A stretch of DNA of 64,000 nt from Sphingobacterium sp. CZ-UAM (GTDB lineage Bacteria; Bacteroidota; Bacteroidia; Sphingobacteriales; Sphingobacteriaceae), in the NCBI RefSeq assembly GCF_002000245.1, contig NZ_MTCM01000008.1, positions 1-64,000 on the forward strand, in the 5' to 3' direction. How positions within the stretch are numbered: position 1 is the first letter of the stretch; the number at the start of each line of letters is the position of its first letter. Below the pieces are notes generated by a model. It saw only the letters and a program-made list of their open reading frames with translations, searched no databases and was not told where the DNA came from. This document shows, in pieces, positions 18,403-26,736 of the stretch. Made by a program: the position numbers and the translations under genes.

Positions 18403-19299
18403 TTAGTGTGAACTGCTTTTCGCAGCATTTAACCAGATCACCGTACCCAAAATCAAAAGAACACCGATCCATTGTACAAACGAAACGGATTCATGTAATA
18501 TAAAATAGGACATGCAGGTGGCGACAGGCAATTCCGCGGAACTTAATATTCCACCTAAGGAGAAGCCCGTTTTTGGCAAACCATAAGCAAATAGCAATGG
18601 TGGAATAACGGTGCCAAATAGCGATAGTATCAATCCAAAATGTAGAAAATTACCATCAAATCGACCATTAAATAAGTAGGTCGGTGGAAATAAGGTGAAA
18701 ATCAAAATACAGGAACCTGTTACCATGATTGCACTCTTTTGTATCGGATGGTAATCATTACCTACGCGTCCATTCACGATCATAAAAACAGAATAAGCCG
18801 TTGCAGCCAGAATTCCAAATAGTAGGCCGGTTAAATTGAGATCTTCCAATCCCTTTTCGATGAGACCTGTGGCGAATAATGTTGCAAGCAGTACAATGCC
18901 GATGCCGATCAGATTATTTTTTGATGGCTTTGCTTTGAAAAAGATAAACTCAATGACTACGCCTATCCATATATACTGCATCAGCAGAACAATAGCCAGT
19001 GAAGCGGGAACCAGCTGCACACATTTATAGTATAAGACGCTCACCAGCCCTGTTGATGTGCCGCTGATTAAGATTTTTATCCATGAAGATTTTTTAGTTG
19101 AAGATTGGAAGGTTTTTCCAGAAAATAACTTGATCGCTATAAAGATAAGCCAAAGCATAAGCATTCCAAATAATACCTGAATACCTGTTACCTCTCCCAA
19201 AGTAAGTCCTTGGCCATATGCTTTTTTTACAAATGTTGATAATATCCCAAAACTGCTCGCACCTAAAAAGACGGCTAATGCACCTTTTAATTTTTCCAT
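18403..19299 (-). CDS. EamA-family (DMT) transporter
   Basis: 298 aa from the ATG at 19299; an upstream TTG at 19305 is less likely. Ten predicted membrane helices in two EamA repeats (roughly 5-140 and 150-295), the standard drug/metabolite transporter layout. Such proteins usually export amino acids or other small metabolites; the substrate cannot be told. TAACTTTG at 19319-19326 is a plausible -7 element, without a good -33. Stands alone and divergent from the NlpC/P60 gene. Confidence 0.88.
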   Translation of the reverse strand: MEKLKGALAVFLGASSFGILSTFVKKAYGQGLTLGEVTGIQVLFGMLMLWLIFIAIKLFSGKTFQSSTKKSSWIKILISGTSTGLVSVLYYKCVQLVPASLAIVLLMQYIWIGVVIEFIFFKAKPSKNNLIGIGIVLLATLFATGLIEKGLEDLNLTGLLFGILAATAYSVFMIVNGRVGNDYHPIQKSAIMVTGSCILIFTLFPPTYLFNGRFDGNFLHFGLILSLFGTVIPPLLFAYGLPKTGFSLGGILSSAELPVATCMSYFILHESVSFVQWIGVLLILGTVIWLNAAKSSSH

Positions 19300-19535
19300 T
19301 CTCAAATAAATTAGGCGGCAAAGTTACGATTTCTGGACAATTCTTTTTCCGATCCGACGTTCTTGGTAAGGAAAAATGATAAACCCGGAACTATTGATGA
19401 GGTATCTATTGAGACTTTAAAGAAAGTGAAACAATAATGGTTGCCGGATCTATGGAATCATCTTTTTGCTACTGATCGTATTTGAATAAAATAGAGCGAA
19501 TGAATAAATTGTTTTTTACGAAGGAGGTAAATAGG

Positions 19536-19566
19536 TTGTATATCAAGGGCAATTTATTTAAGTTTG
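19536..19566 (+). promoter_or_regulatory. Extended promoter, copy 1 (NlpC/P60 gene)
   Basis: TTG (19536-19538), 20-nt spacer, TAAGTTTG (19559-19566). The spacer shares a GGCAAATTTAT-like core with copies at 26737-26767, 29115-29146 and 36181-36211. Confidence 0.7.
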
Positions 19567-19592
19567 TCCTGCAGGAAAGTAAATCGTACAGC

Positions 19593-20165
19593 ATGATTGC
19601 AAAGTCTTATTTTATCTTCTTTTTAAGCGCACTACTATTCTTGAGCAGCTGTTCAACGAAGAAAAAAGTAATGACCTCGGGATCCCGTTCCTCCAATGGC
19701 TCAGTGCTGACAGATGCAAGCTCGGCACGCGGGAAAACCTTTTCAGGTTCCAGTCTTAATAATTACGCTTCTTTACTGAATGTAAGTGTCAAAAAACTAA
19801 ACCCGCAGCTTTATTCTTTTATAGATGACTGGATGGGTATACCACATCGCATGGGCGGGCAGACCAAACGTGGTGTGGACTGCTCCGGATTTGTCAATCT
19901 GCTATATATTGAAGTGTATAAAGGCAATCTCCCACGGACATCCCGAGATATGGAGGGTATCGTAAAAAGAAAGAAACCTGAAAAACTAGAGGAGGGTGAC
20001 CTGGTGTTTTTTTCCTTTGGTAAAAATGGAATAGACCATGTGGGTGTGTATTTACACAATAATAAATTTGTACATGTATCCACACGCAAAGGGGTTATTA
20101 TTTCCGATCTTACGGATAGCTGGTATGCCAGAACTTTTGTAGATGCAGGTTCTCCAAAGATCTAA
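19593..20165 (+). CDS. NlpC/P60-family lipoprotein (C40 peptidase)
   Basis: 190 aa. A lipoprotein signal ending LSSC at about residues 15-18 puts it on a membrane facing the periplasm. The C-terminal NlpC/P60 domain has catalytic C97 in GVDCSGFVNLLY and H149 in GIDHVGVYLH, so it is a probable murein endopeptidase cutting stem peptides. The open frame extends upstream to a TTG at 19482, but a strong promoter (19536-19566) lies within that extension and the signal peptide starts at ATG 19593, so the long form is rejected. Single gene. Confidence 0.9.
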   Translation: MIAKSYFIFFLSALLFLSSCSTKKKVMTSGSRSSNGSVLTDASSARGKTFSGSSLNNYASLLNVSVKKLNPQLYSFIDDWMGIPHRMGGQTKRGVDCSGFVNLLYIEVYKGNLPRTSRDMEGIVKRKKPEKLEEGDLVFFSFGKNGIDHVGVYLHNNKFVHVSTRKGVIISDLTDSWYARTFVDAGSPKI

Positions 20166-20188
20166 CAAGGTGAAATCCATGTAGCTTT

Positions 20189-20207
20189 TATGTCATATCT
20201 TGACATA
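20189..20207. repeat. Inverted repeat upstream of the small membrane-protein gene
   Basis: TATGTCA (20189-20195) and TGACATA (20201-20207), 7-bp arms with 5-nt spacer, 50 bases before the next ATG. TATTTTTG at 20233-20240 may be that gene's -7 element, which would put the repeat at the -33 region as a possible operator. Confidence 0.4.
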
Positions 20208-20256
20208 AACTTTTATACCCTATATAAATCCTTATTTTTGTCAAAATTTTATAGAA

Positions 20257-20760
20257 ATGACAATAAAGAGTAAAAAGATTTTTTTAGGCCTTTGTATTAT
20301 TGTGCCATTTTTGATGTATTGTGTTTATTACTACAGCAATATGATAAAAAATGCGCCCTTCCGTTTTGCTGATTTTGAATCAATTGAATTCAAATATGGC
20401 GAACCGAATCACATGGTCAATGAATACAATTCAAAAACGCGTATCTATAAATATTTGGACAAACAAGATTCTTTAATTACCGATACCGTAAAGTTTACAA
20501 AAGACGATCTATTGTACCTGCACCGTAAGGCAATGGAGCTAGGATTTTGGAATTTGGATACAGATATGACCGGTCCAGAGTGGAAGAAAGATTCCATTAA
20601 TTCCAAAGTGCCCCGTTTTTATCTGGAATATAATTACAAAGATAAATCAAAACGTGTCACTTTAGATGCAGACTTTGCAGGCAACCCACGGATGCATGAT
20701 GCCGCGAAATCGATGATAGACGAAGTAAACCGTATGTTAGCGACCGCACAAGCTAGATAA
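20257..20760 (+). CDS. Small membrane-anchored protein of unknown function
   Basis: 167 aa. I do not recognise a family. Residues about 8-27 form one transmembrane helix or uncleaved signal (FLGLCIIVPFLMYCVYYY); the rest is hydrophilic and probably periplasmic, with a mixed alpha/beta composition. Conserved-looking elements are FRFADFESIEFKYG and the acidic LGFWNLDTDMTGPEWKKD. No cysteine pair, repeat or enzyme motif is visible. It has its own candidate promoter and a strong terminator, so it is expressed alone. Confidence 0.75.
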   Translation: MTIKSKKIFLGLCIIVPFLMYCVYYYSNMIKNAPFRFADFESIEFKYGEPNHMVNEYNSKTRIYKYLDKQDSLITDTVKFTKDDLLYLHRKAMELGFWNLDTDMTGPEWKKDSINSKVPRFYLEYNYKDKSKRVTLDADFAGNPRMHDAAKSMIDEVNRMLATAQAR

Positions 20761-20780
20761 TAACGATAATTATTTTTTTG

Positions 20781-20815
20781 AAGGAGCGACCAATCATTTG
20801 GTCGCTCCTTTTTTT
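20781..20815 (+). terminator. Terminator of the small membrane-protein gene
   Basis: Perfect 13-bp arms (20781-20793 and 20798-20810), TCAT loop, then a T run. Confidence 0.88.
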
Positions 20816-21006
20816 ATTCTTTCTATCAATTTAATGTTGATTTTCTTGTATACAGAGCGGTATTGCCCTTCATACTTATGCAAAGGCTGAAATTGAGCAA
20901 CACGTTCGATGTAATAATAACAGAAAATTCAAGGAAAATGCTTTGGGAAAACTTGATATCAAGTGGAAGGCAAATTCATAATAAACAGTATACTAACAGG
21001 GACTTG

Positions 21007-21079
21007 ATAGGGACCTCATTCGGACTTCATTCGGACCTCATTCGGATAAATACGTATAAAGTCCGATTTAAATCCCTAT
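21007..21079. repeat. Three 11-bp direct repeats inside a larger inverted repeat
   Basis: The unit GGACCTCATTC is repeated at 21011-21021, 21022-21032 (one change) and 21033-21043. ATAGGGA (21007-21013) and CGGAC (21021-21025) are mirrored by GTCCG (21061-21065) and TCCCTAT (21073-21079), with equal 7-nt gaps. This is the only structure I see in the gene-free stretch 20816-21215; the 76-residue open frame there (20863-21093) has no protein-like character. Confidence 0.5.
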
Positions 21080-21215
21080 TATATAAGAACTAATTAAGTG
21101 TTATTTGTAAAGTTGTCCGCTCTTTGATACGCGTTTATGTTTACGAATTCTTTATATTCAATTGATATTGTCTTAATGGTAATAGGGTACTTTAGCGGCA
21201 AAACTAACGTTCGAT

Positions 21216-22775
21216 ATGAAAACATTTATGGCATTGGCCATTTCTTTGGCGCTGACCCAGACAGTGCAAGCACAAGAATTTGCAAAGGGAAAAGTTTTTC
21301 TCGATGTAAACAGAAATGGAAAACTAGATAAGAATGAGAAGGGGATAGCATCTGTTTCGATCAGCAACGGTCGCGAAGTAGTTGCTACAGATAAAGATGG
21401 TAACTATCAATTACCAGTTGGAAATGATAATATCATTTTTGTTGTCAAACCTTCTGGATATGCCCTGCCCCTTGATGAAAATAACCACCCGAAATTCTAT
21501 TCTATACACAAAGTCAATGGCAGTCCTGCATCAAAATACCCCGGTGTTGCGGCGACAGGGAAAATTCCTGCTAGCTTGAACTTTGCTTTATATCAACAGG
21601 AAGAGCAACCTAATTTTTCTGCTTTTGTGTTTGGTGACCCACAAGCCTATACCGAGGAAGAATTGGGATTTTTTAAGGATGGCATCATTAATGAAATCGC
21701 TGATAAATCTGTCGCTAAATTCGGAATCAGCTTAGGGGATTTGGTGGGTGACGATCTATCCCTTCAACCAAAATATAAATCGGTCATTTCGACGATGGGC
21801 CTACCTTGGTACAATGTGATGGGGAATCACGATATGAATTATGATGCCAAAACTGACAGTCTTTCAGATGAGTCTTTTGAGCGTACTTTTGGCCCCAATA
21901 ATTATTCCTTTAATTATGGAAATGCACACTTTATCGTATTGGACGATATCATTTATCCCAATCCACGCACTGGAAAAGGTTATCTCGGCGGTTTTAGAAA
22001 GGATCAATTGGATTTTGTTGAAAATGATCTAAAACAGGTGGATAAAGACAAATTGATTGTCCTTTCCTTCCATATTCCGTTATACCACGAAAATTCGAAT
22101 GTGTTTCGCAATGAAGATAGGCAGCGTCTTTTTGATATCTTAGCTCCCTTTAAACATACACTTTCACTTTCAGCACATACACATTTCCAACGTCAATATT
22201 TTTATGGACAGAAAGATGGTTGGAAGCAGGAGCAGCCACACCACGAATATAATGTCGGAACCACATCCGGGGATTGGTATTCAGGCGAACTAAATGAGAA
22301 AGGAATTCCGGTTTCCACCATGCGGGACGGTACACCAAAGGGTTATGCCGTGTTGAAAATCGAAGGTAATCAATATAGTTTCGATTACAAAGTCGTAGGA
22401 AAGCCAGCAAGCTATCAGATCGATATCTATGGCGCGTCAGTAGTACCGGAGAAGTACACGAAAAGATACCCGATTTATGCAAACTTCTTCATTGGTAGGG
22501 AAGGCGATAAAGTTGCCTATAGAATTAACCAAGAAGATTGGAAAGAGATGGAATATGTTAACGAGAGTGATCCCGCTTTCTTAAAAGCGCTGGCAAAATA
22601 TGATACTGCTGAAGAGTTGATGACAACGCGCCGTCCATCCAACCCAGAAAAATCCAGCCATCTATGGATGATGAATTTGCCGAAACTTAAAACTGGAACA
22701 TATCAGCTTGAAATCAGGGCTACCGATATGTTTAACAGGGAACATTTTGCTACGAAAAGCATTGTTGTGAAGTAA
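21216..22775 (+). CDS. Exported calcineurin-like phosphoesterase with N- and C-terminal accessory domains
   Basis: 519 aa. Signal peptide 1-20 (ending VQAQ). Residues about 22-105 form an SdrD/Cna-B-like beta-sandwich (FLDVNRNGKLDKNEKG and DGNYQLPV). The metallophosphoesterase core (about 125-330) shows all metal ligands: GDPQ, GDLVGDD, GNHD, FHIPLY and AHTHFQ. The last ~180 residues match the C-terminal domain usual in this family. It hydrolyses a phosphoester in the periplasm or at the surface; the substrate is unknown. Single gene with its own terminator. A weak link with phosphate supply is suggested by the nearby TTAA-box promoter at 23127-23171, which however points to downstream sequence. 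Confidence 0.9.
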   Translation: MKTFMALAISLALTQTVQAQEFAKGKVFLDVNRNGKLDKNEKGIASVSISNGREVVATDKDGNYQLPVGNDNIIFVVKPSGYALPLDENNHPKFYSIHKVNGSPASKYPGVAATGKIPASLNFALYQQEEQPNFSAFVFGDPQAYTEEELGFFKDGIINEIADKSVAKFGISLGDLVGDDLSLQPKYKSVISTMGLPWYNVMGNHDMNYDAKTDSLSDESFERTFGPNNYSFNYGNAHFIVLDDIIYPNPRTGKGYLGGFRKDQLDFVENDLKQVDKDKLIVLSFHIPLYHENSNVFRNEDRQRLFDILAPFKHTLSLSAHTHFQRQYFYGQKDGWKQEQPHHEYNVGTTSGDWYSGELNEKGIPVSTMRDGTPKGYAVLKIEGNQYSFDYKVVGKPASYQIDIYGASVVPEKYTKRYPIYANFFIGREGDKVAYRINQEDWKEMEYVNESDPAFLKALAKYDTAEELMTTRRPSNPEKSSHLWMMNLPKLKTGTYQLEIRATDMFNREHFATKSIVVK

Positions 22776-22802
22776 ATACATCTTTACTGTTTCAGGAAAT
22801 GG

Positions 22803-22836
22803 GGCTATCCGAAAAAAGGTTGGATAGCCACATTTT
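22803..22836 (+). terminator. Terminator of the metallophosphoesterase gene
   Basis: Eight-bp arms GGCTATCC (22803-22810) and GGATAGCC (22822-22829) followed by a T run. Confidence 0.8.
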
Positions 22837-23126
22837 TATGCGATTTTACCCCCGCTTACCAAAAACATCATTTCAGCTATTTCATTCTCTAATAGATTGA
22901 CTTGATTTTTTGGATGCCTATTCTAATCCAGATTAGCCCCCTTGATTTATAGCGATTGAAATCGTATGCTATTTACAGTGAATAAGGATAACCCGTTCAG
23001 TTTTTAATAGCAGTGTATTGGTTTGATAGAATGGTCGAATTTTGGTTTTATCAAGCAGAAACCGTTTTATTGATAAACGATGCAGAATAAATAATTTAAA
23101 TAACTATTTATCGAATTGTTTTAAGT

Positions 23127-23171
23127 TTAAAGTTAACTTAAGATGCACTTAACATAGCAGCTCTATATTTG
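23127..23171 (+). promoter_or_regulatory. TTAA-box promoter (Pho-box-like), copy A
   Basis: TTAA at 23127, 23138 and 23149 (11-bp period) is followed 11 nt later by TATATTTG (23164-23171). The last box, spacing and flank match copy B at 62716-62760 before a phosphate-type porin. No TTG stands at -33, as expected for an activator-dependent promoter. Confidence 0.5.
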
Positions 23172-23177
23172 TGTAGA

Positions 23178-23300
23178 GTAATTTTTGATTCATAAAGAGT
23201 TAGGGTTAATGTGTAGATCTGTTGTGAAACACGTCTAAAAATTTAGTTTGTTTTTAAAGTGAAAAGGTAATCTCCCCGGATTACCTTTCACTGTTTTTAT
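23178..23300 (+). ncRNA. Candidate small RNA from the TTAA-box promoter
   Basis: Predicted transcript from about 23178 to the T tract behind the hairpin at 23259-23291, about 120 nt. The interval holds no convincing reading frame (only a 9-codon ATG at 23205). The surrounding gap 22837-23321 contains no gene on either strand. Existence of the RNA is inference from promoter plus terminator. Confidence 0.35.
23259..23298. terminator. Bidirectional terminator
   Basis: Arms 23259-23272 and 23279-23291 pair over 13 bp with one bulged A; T-rich on both sides. It ends the MscS gene on the minus strand and would end the candidate small RNA on the plus strand. Confidence 0.75.
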
Positions 23301-23321
23301 GGATAGCGCCTGTTATTGTTA

Positions 23322-24635
23322 TTAATTCAATAGACTTATTTTATGTGCGCTTACATACTGTCTAAAATCATCTGAGGCGGGATTTTCAAAGATTTCGAGA
23401 TCGAAGTATTTTGTTGCAGCAAAAAGATGGTCAAACACATCAGAGACAATCCCTTCATAGTATTCCCAACGTATATCATTGACAAAAAAGTAAAGTTCGA
23501 TTGGTACCCCATGTTCGGTCGATGCCAGTTGTCGCACCATTAGCGGCATTGTTTTGTGAATATTGGGATTCTGACGCAGGTAGGTTAGCGCATAGGCCCT
23601 GAACATGCCCAGGTTGGTCATTTTTCGCCCGTTTATTGGACTGGAAGAATCAATCTGATGCCTACTGTTGAATTCATCGATTGTCTTTGCACGGTCTTCG
23701 ATATAGGGACGGAGAATCTGTATATTCTTTAATCCTTCGATCTCCTCATTCGATAAAAAACGGATTGTGGAGATTTTAATATTGATTGCTCTTTTCAGGC
23801 GTCTTCCACCAGATTGTTGCATACCTCTATAATTTTTAAAGGAATCGGATAACAGCGTATGTGTGGGGATTGTCGTGATGGTCTTGTCAAAATTTTGCAC
23901 TTTAACGTTGTTGAGATTGATTTCCTTGACGGTTCCGTCTGCACCGTATTTGGGCATTTCAATCCAATCGCCCACCCGTATCGAGTCATTGGCCGATACC
24001 TGGATACTTGCCACAAAACCTAGGATGGTGTCTTTAAAGACCAGCATTAGGATTGCCGAGGCTGCACCCAGTGATAAGAGAAATGACCAAGGGGAACTGC
24101 CTGTCAAGATCGAAAAACAGATCGTACCGCCAATGAAGTACATAACAATCTGACACACCTGTAGGTAGCTCTCCAGCGGTTTGTCGGCAAAGGATTTCTT
24201 TGTGCGTAAGATATCCCGGATACTTTTTAATAGGGAATGAATAATCAACAAGCTGACGATTGTGGTGGCAATAGCCAATAATTTGTTGATATTTTCTTTC
24301 CAATTTGGAAAGCCCATAAAGATAATAGGGATGATGTATTGCGCAGCTAATATGGGAACGAAATGGGCTATCAGCTTTAAGGTTTTATTCCGGATTAACA
24401 AATCATCAAATCTATTGGCACTTCGCCGGATCGCTTTGATCGTCAGTAACAGCAGTGTTTTTTTGCTGAAATAATCAACAATGATCAAAAATAAGATGAC
24501 CAGCAATAATAAAATAATGGAGTTGATAAAATGATTGGTTTGGTTGTCCAACCCTAGATTTTTAATCCATTGAAAAGTCCAGTTATAAATTTGGGATTGA
24601 GAGTCCGTTAACAATTCCGTTGATGTGTTTTGCAT
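23322..24635 (-). CDS. Mechanosensitive ion channel, MscS family
   Basis: 437 aa from the ATG at 24635. About four or five membrane helices (residues ~35-190) lead into the pore helix and the MscS beta domain (DTILGFVASIQVSANDSIRVG, followed by GDWIEMPKYGADGTVKEI). The C-terminal ~200 residues are soluble. Opens under membrane tension to release solutes in hypo-osmotic shock. An open frame starting with TTG at 24650 is rejected because that codon overlaps TATATTTG (24640-24647), a probable -7 element. If so, the transcript starts at or next to the ATG. Confidence 0.88.
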   Translation of the reverse strand: MQNTSTELLTDSQSQIYNWTFQWIKNLGLDNQTNHFINSIILLLLVILFLIIVDYFSKKTLLLLTIKAIRRSANRFDDLLIRNKTLKLIAHFVPILAAQYIIPIIFMGFPNWKENINKLLAIATTIVSLLIIHSLLKSIRDILRTKKSFADKPLESYLQVCQIVMYFIGGTICFSILTGSSPWSFLLSLGAASAILMLVFKDTILGFVASIQVSANDSIRVGDWIEMPKYGADGTVKEINLNNVKVQNFDKTITTIPTHTLLSDSFKNYRGMQQSGGRRLKRAINIKISTIRFLSNEEIEGLKNIQILRPYIEDRAKTIDEFNSRHQIDSSSPINGRKMTNLGMFRAYALTYLRQNPNIHKTMPLMVRQLASTEHGVPIELYFFVNDIRWEYYEGIVSDVFDHLFAATKYFDLEIFENPASDDFRQYVSAHKISLLN

Positions 24636-24639
24636 CCTG

Positions 24640-24647
24640 CAAATATA
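24640..24647 (-). promoter_or_regulatory. -7 element of the MscS gene
   Basis: TATATTTG on the minus strand, four bases before the ATG and abutting the nucleoside permease terminator. No TTG at -33. Confidence 0.4.
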
Positions 24648-24673
24648 CAAAAAGCCGCATTTGCGGCTTTTTG
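24648..24673 (-). terminator. Terminator of the nucleoside permease gene
   Basis: Eleven-bp arms (24648-24658 and 24663-24673) around ATTT, starting directly at the stop codon of the permease gene. It is immediately followed by the MscS -7 element. Confidence 0.75.
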
Positions 24674-26044
24674 TTATTTTGAATTTAGCGACTCACGTTC
24701 GTGCTTATGTCTAAAGAATAGCGCAAAAAGGACTGCGATAACCAGTGTGTAGATCGCGAAGGCAAGCCAGATGTCATGCCAGTCCTTGAGCATAAGACTA
24801 TTGTTCAGTGTGCCGTCTGGCAATAGCGAGATACTTTTTTCTTTTAGGAAGTCCAGAAAGTGTGTATCGTTGATATCTGTATCCAAATAGCCGGCAAGAT
24901 CCTGTCCATTCTGAAAGCTTCTGGTGAAAAAATGATCGATAATCCATCCGGAAGCAAAACTGCCGAATACGGCTCCAAAACCATTTGTCATCATCATAAA
25001 TAAACCCTGTGCAGAACTCCGTATGCTTGATGTTGTCGATGTTTCCACAAATAATGAACCTGAAATATTGAAGAAGTCAAACGCCATTCCATAAACGATA
25101 CAGGAAAGAATGATCATCCATAGGCCACCGGCAGGATCTCCGAATGAGAACAGTCCAAAACGTAATACCCAGGCAAACATGGAGATCAGCATAACTTTCT
25201 TTATCCCAAATCTCTTTAGGAAAAAGGGGATTGCCAAGATAAAAAGTGTTTCTGATATCTGTGAAATCGACATAATGATTGTTGAATATTTCACAACAAA
25301 AGATTCGGCAAATTTCGGGTAGAATTTAAATTCGTCAAGAAACACATCTCCATAGGCATTGGTCAACTGCAATGCAGCTCCTAAAAACATGGAAAATATA
25401 AAGAACAAAGCCATTTTATAGTTCCCAAATAATTTAAATGCTTCTAAGCCCAATAATTGTGTCCAAGAAGCATTTTCCTGTTGTAATTTTTTAGGCGGAC
25501 ATTTGGGTAAAGTAAAGGCATAGAGACTTAAGGCCAAGGCTGCTGTTCCAGCAATATAAAATTGGTAGGCAGTTGCTTTATTACCTGTTAGATTTGTGAT
25601 CCACATCGCGACAATAAATCCAATGGTTCCGAATACGCGAATAGGGGGGAATGCCTTGACCAGATCGTAGTTGTTTTCATTCAATGCAGTATAAGCAATT
25701 GAGTTGGATAAAGCCAGGGTCGGCATATAGAAACACATCGCTGCGAGCATCGCATAAAAAAAAGTATTGGGGTCATTGACTTCCGGTAGATAAAAAAGAA
25801 CAGCAGCATAACACAGATGCAGGATAAAATATAGTCTTTCAGCATTTATCCAGCGGTCTGCAATTATCCCCATCAGTGTTGGCATAAATAACGAGGCTAT
25901 TCCCATTGTCGCGAAGATAGCGCCGAATTGGGTGCCATCCCATTGCTTTGTGCCAAACCAATAGTTAGCTATTGTAATCAACCATGCTCCCCAGACAAAA
26001 AACTGAAAGAAGCTCATGATGGTCAATCTTAATTTAATAGACAT
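24674..26044 (-). CDS. Nucleoside permease, NupG/XapB-type MFS transporter
   Basis: 456 aa with about 12 membrane helices. Nucleoside:proton symporters take up nucleosides across the inner membrane. The N-terminus (LTIMSFFQFFVWGAWLIT) and GIASLFMPTLMGIIADRWI are typical of the NHS family, as is FPPIRVFGTIGFIVAMW. Conserved helices continue to residue ~450, ending with a basic tail. It lies 45 bp downstream of the BFN nuclease gene and could be read from that gene's promoter; a functional link (nucleic-acid turnover and nucleoside uptake) is only suggestive. Confidence 0.85.
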   Translation of the reverse strand: MSIKLRLTIMSFFQFFVWGAWLITIANYWFGTKQWDGTQFGAIFATMGIASLFMPTLMGIIADRWINAERLYFILHLCYAAVLFYLPEVNDPNTFFYAMLAAMCFYMPTLALSNSIAYTALNENNYDLVKAFPPIRVFGTIGFIVAMWITNLTGNKATAYQFYIAGTAALALSLYAFTLPKCPPKKLQQENASWTQLLGLEAFKLFGNYKMALFFIFSMFLGAALQLTNAYGDVFLDEFKFYPKFAESFVVKYSTIIMSISQISETLFILAIPFFLKRFGIKKVMLISMFAWVLRFGLFSFGDPAGGLWMIILSCIVYGMAFDFFNISGSLFVETSTTSSIRSSAQGLFMMMTNGFGAVFGSFASGWIIDHFFTRSFQNGQDLAGYLDTDINDTHFLDFLKEKSISLLPDGTLNNSLMLKDWHDIWLAFAIYTLVIAVLFALFFRHKHERESLNSK

Positions 26045-26089
26045 AAAACGATATTATTTAGAGTTTTTGTTTCGCTTTAGTGAGAGGAG

Positions 26090-26716
26090 TTATTTTCTTT
26101 TAGAAATCTCATCCCTAATCAAGGCTGCTTGCTCGTAATTCTCTTCCATTAATGCCTGGTTGAGTGCCTGTTCCAATTGCTCGTCCGTCAACGAAGAAAA
26201 AGGGTTGTTAGGAGATTTGGAAGGAGCCTTTTCTTCGATCTCAACCATATTAGGGTCTTGTACTTTGTTCGCTTTGTCCAGATTTTCCAAAAATGCGAAT
26301 TCATGTCCCTCAATAATAATTCCTGCAGATGACATGATAAATTCGTAGGCGTAAATCGGGGCTTCGAATCGAACAGCCAAAGCAACGGCGTCGGAGGTAC
26401 GGGCATCAATTTCGACTATTTTATTGCCGTCAGAACAAATAATCTTCGCATAAAAAATACCTTCAATCAGGTTATAGATAAGTACCTCAACGAGTTTAAT
26501 GCCGAAAGATTCCGCGAAAGATTGAAATAGGTCGTGCGTAAGGGGACGGCTTGGAATCATTTTTTCTATCCGAATAGCAATCGCTTGGGCTTCATGGCTA
26601 CCAATAATGATGGGCAATCTTCTGTTGCCCTCCACTTCTCCCAATACAAGGGCATAGGCCCCAGATTGTGTTTGACTATAGGATAAACCAACGATATCTA
26701 ATCTGATTTTCTTCAT
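26090..26716 (-). CDS. Bifunctional nuclease family protein with UVR motif
   Basis: 208 aa from the ATG at 26716. Residues 1-~135 form the BFN (DUF151) domain (IVGLSYSQTQSGAYALVLGE and IGSHEAQAIAIRIE), associated in other organisms with RNase/DNase activity. The C-terminal ~35 residues form a UvrB/UvrC-type coiled motif (LMEENYEQAALIRDEISK). This two-part layout is common in Bacteroidota. The open frame extends to a TTG at 26767, but those 17 codons lie over an extended promoter (26737-26767) and read as a spurious KANLSKFV peptide, so the ATG start is chosen. Confidence 0.88.
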   Translation of the reverse strand: MKKIRLDIVGLSYSQTQSGAYALVLGEVEGNRRLPIIIGSHEAQAIAIRIEKMIPSRPLTHDLFQSFAESFGIKLVEVLIYNLIEGIFYAKIICSDGNKIVEIDARTSDAVALAVRFEAPIYAYEFIMSSAGIIIEGHEFAFLENLDKANKVQDPNMVEIEEKAPSKSPNNPFSSLTDEQLEQALNQALMEENYEQAALIRDEISKRK

Positions 26717-26736
26717 TTTAATTCCAAAGCGGTCTA

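Noticed and set aside
19312..19435. About 40 open codons ending in a VSIETLKKVKQ-like stretch between the EamA and NlpC/P60 genes
   Set aside because: Too short, preceded by a stop, overlaps the EamA -7 element, and no family recognised.
19482..19592. N-terminal extension of the NlpC/P60 protein
   Set aside because: Contains the promoter at 19536-19566 and would bury the lipoprotein signal peptide.
20863..21093. 76-codon plus-strand frame
   Set aside because: Runs through the 11-bp direct repeats, has no family resemblance and lies in a gap without a promoter.
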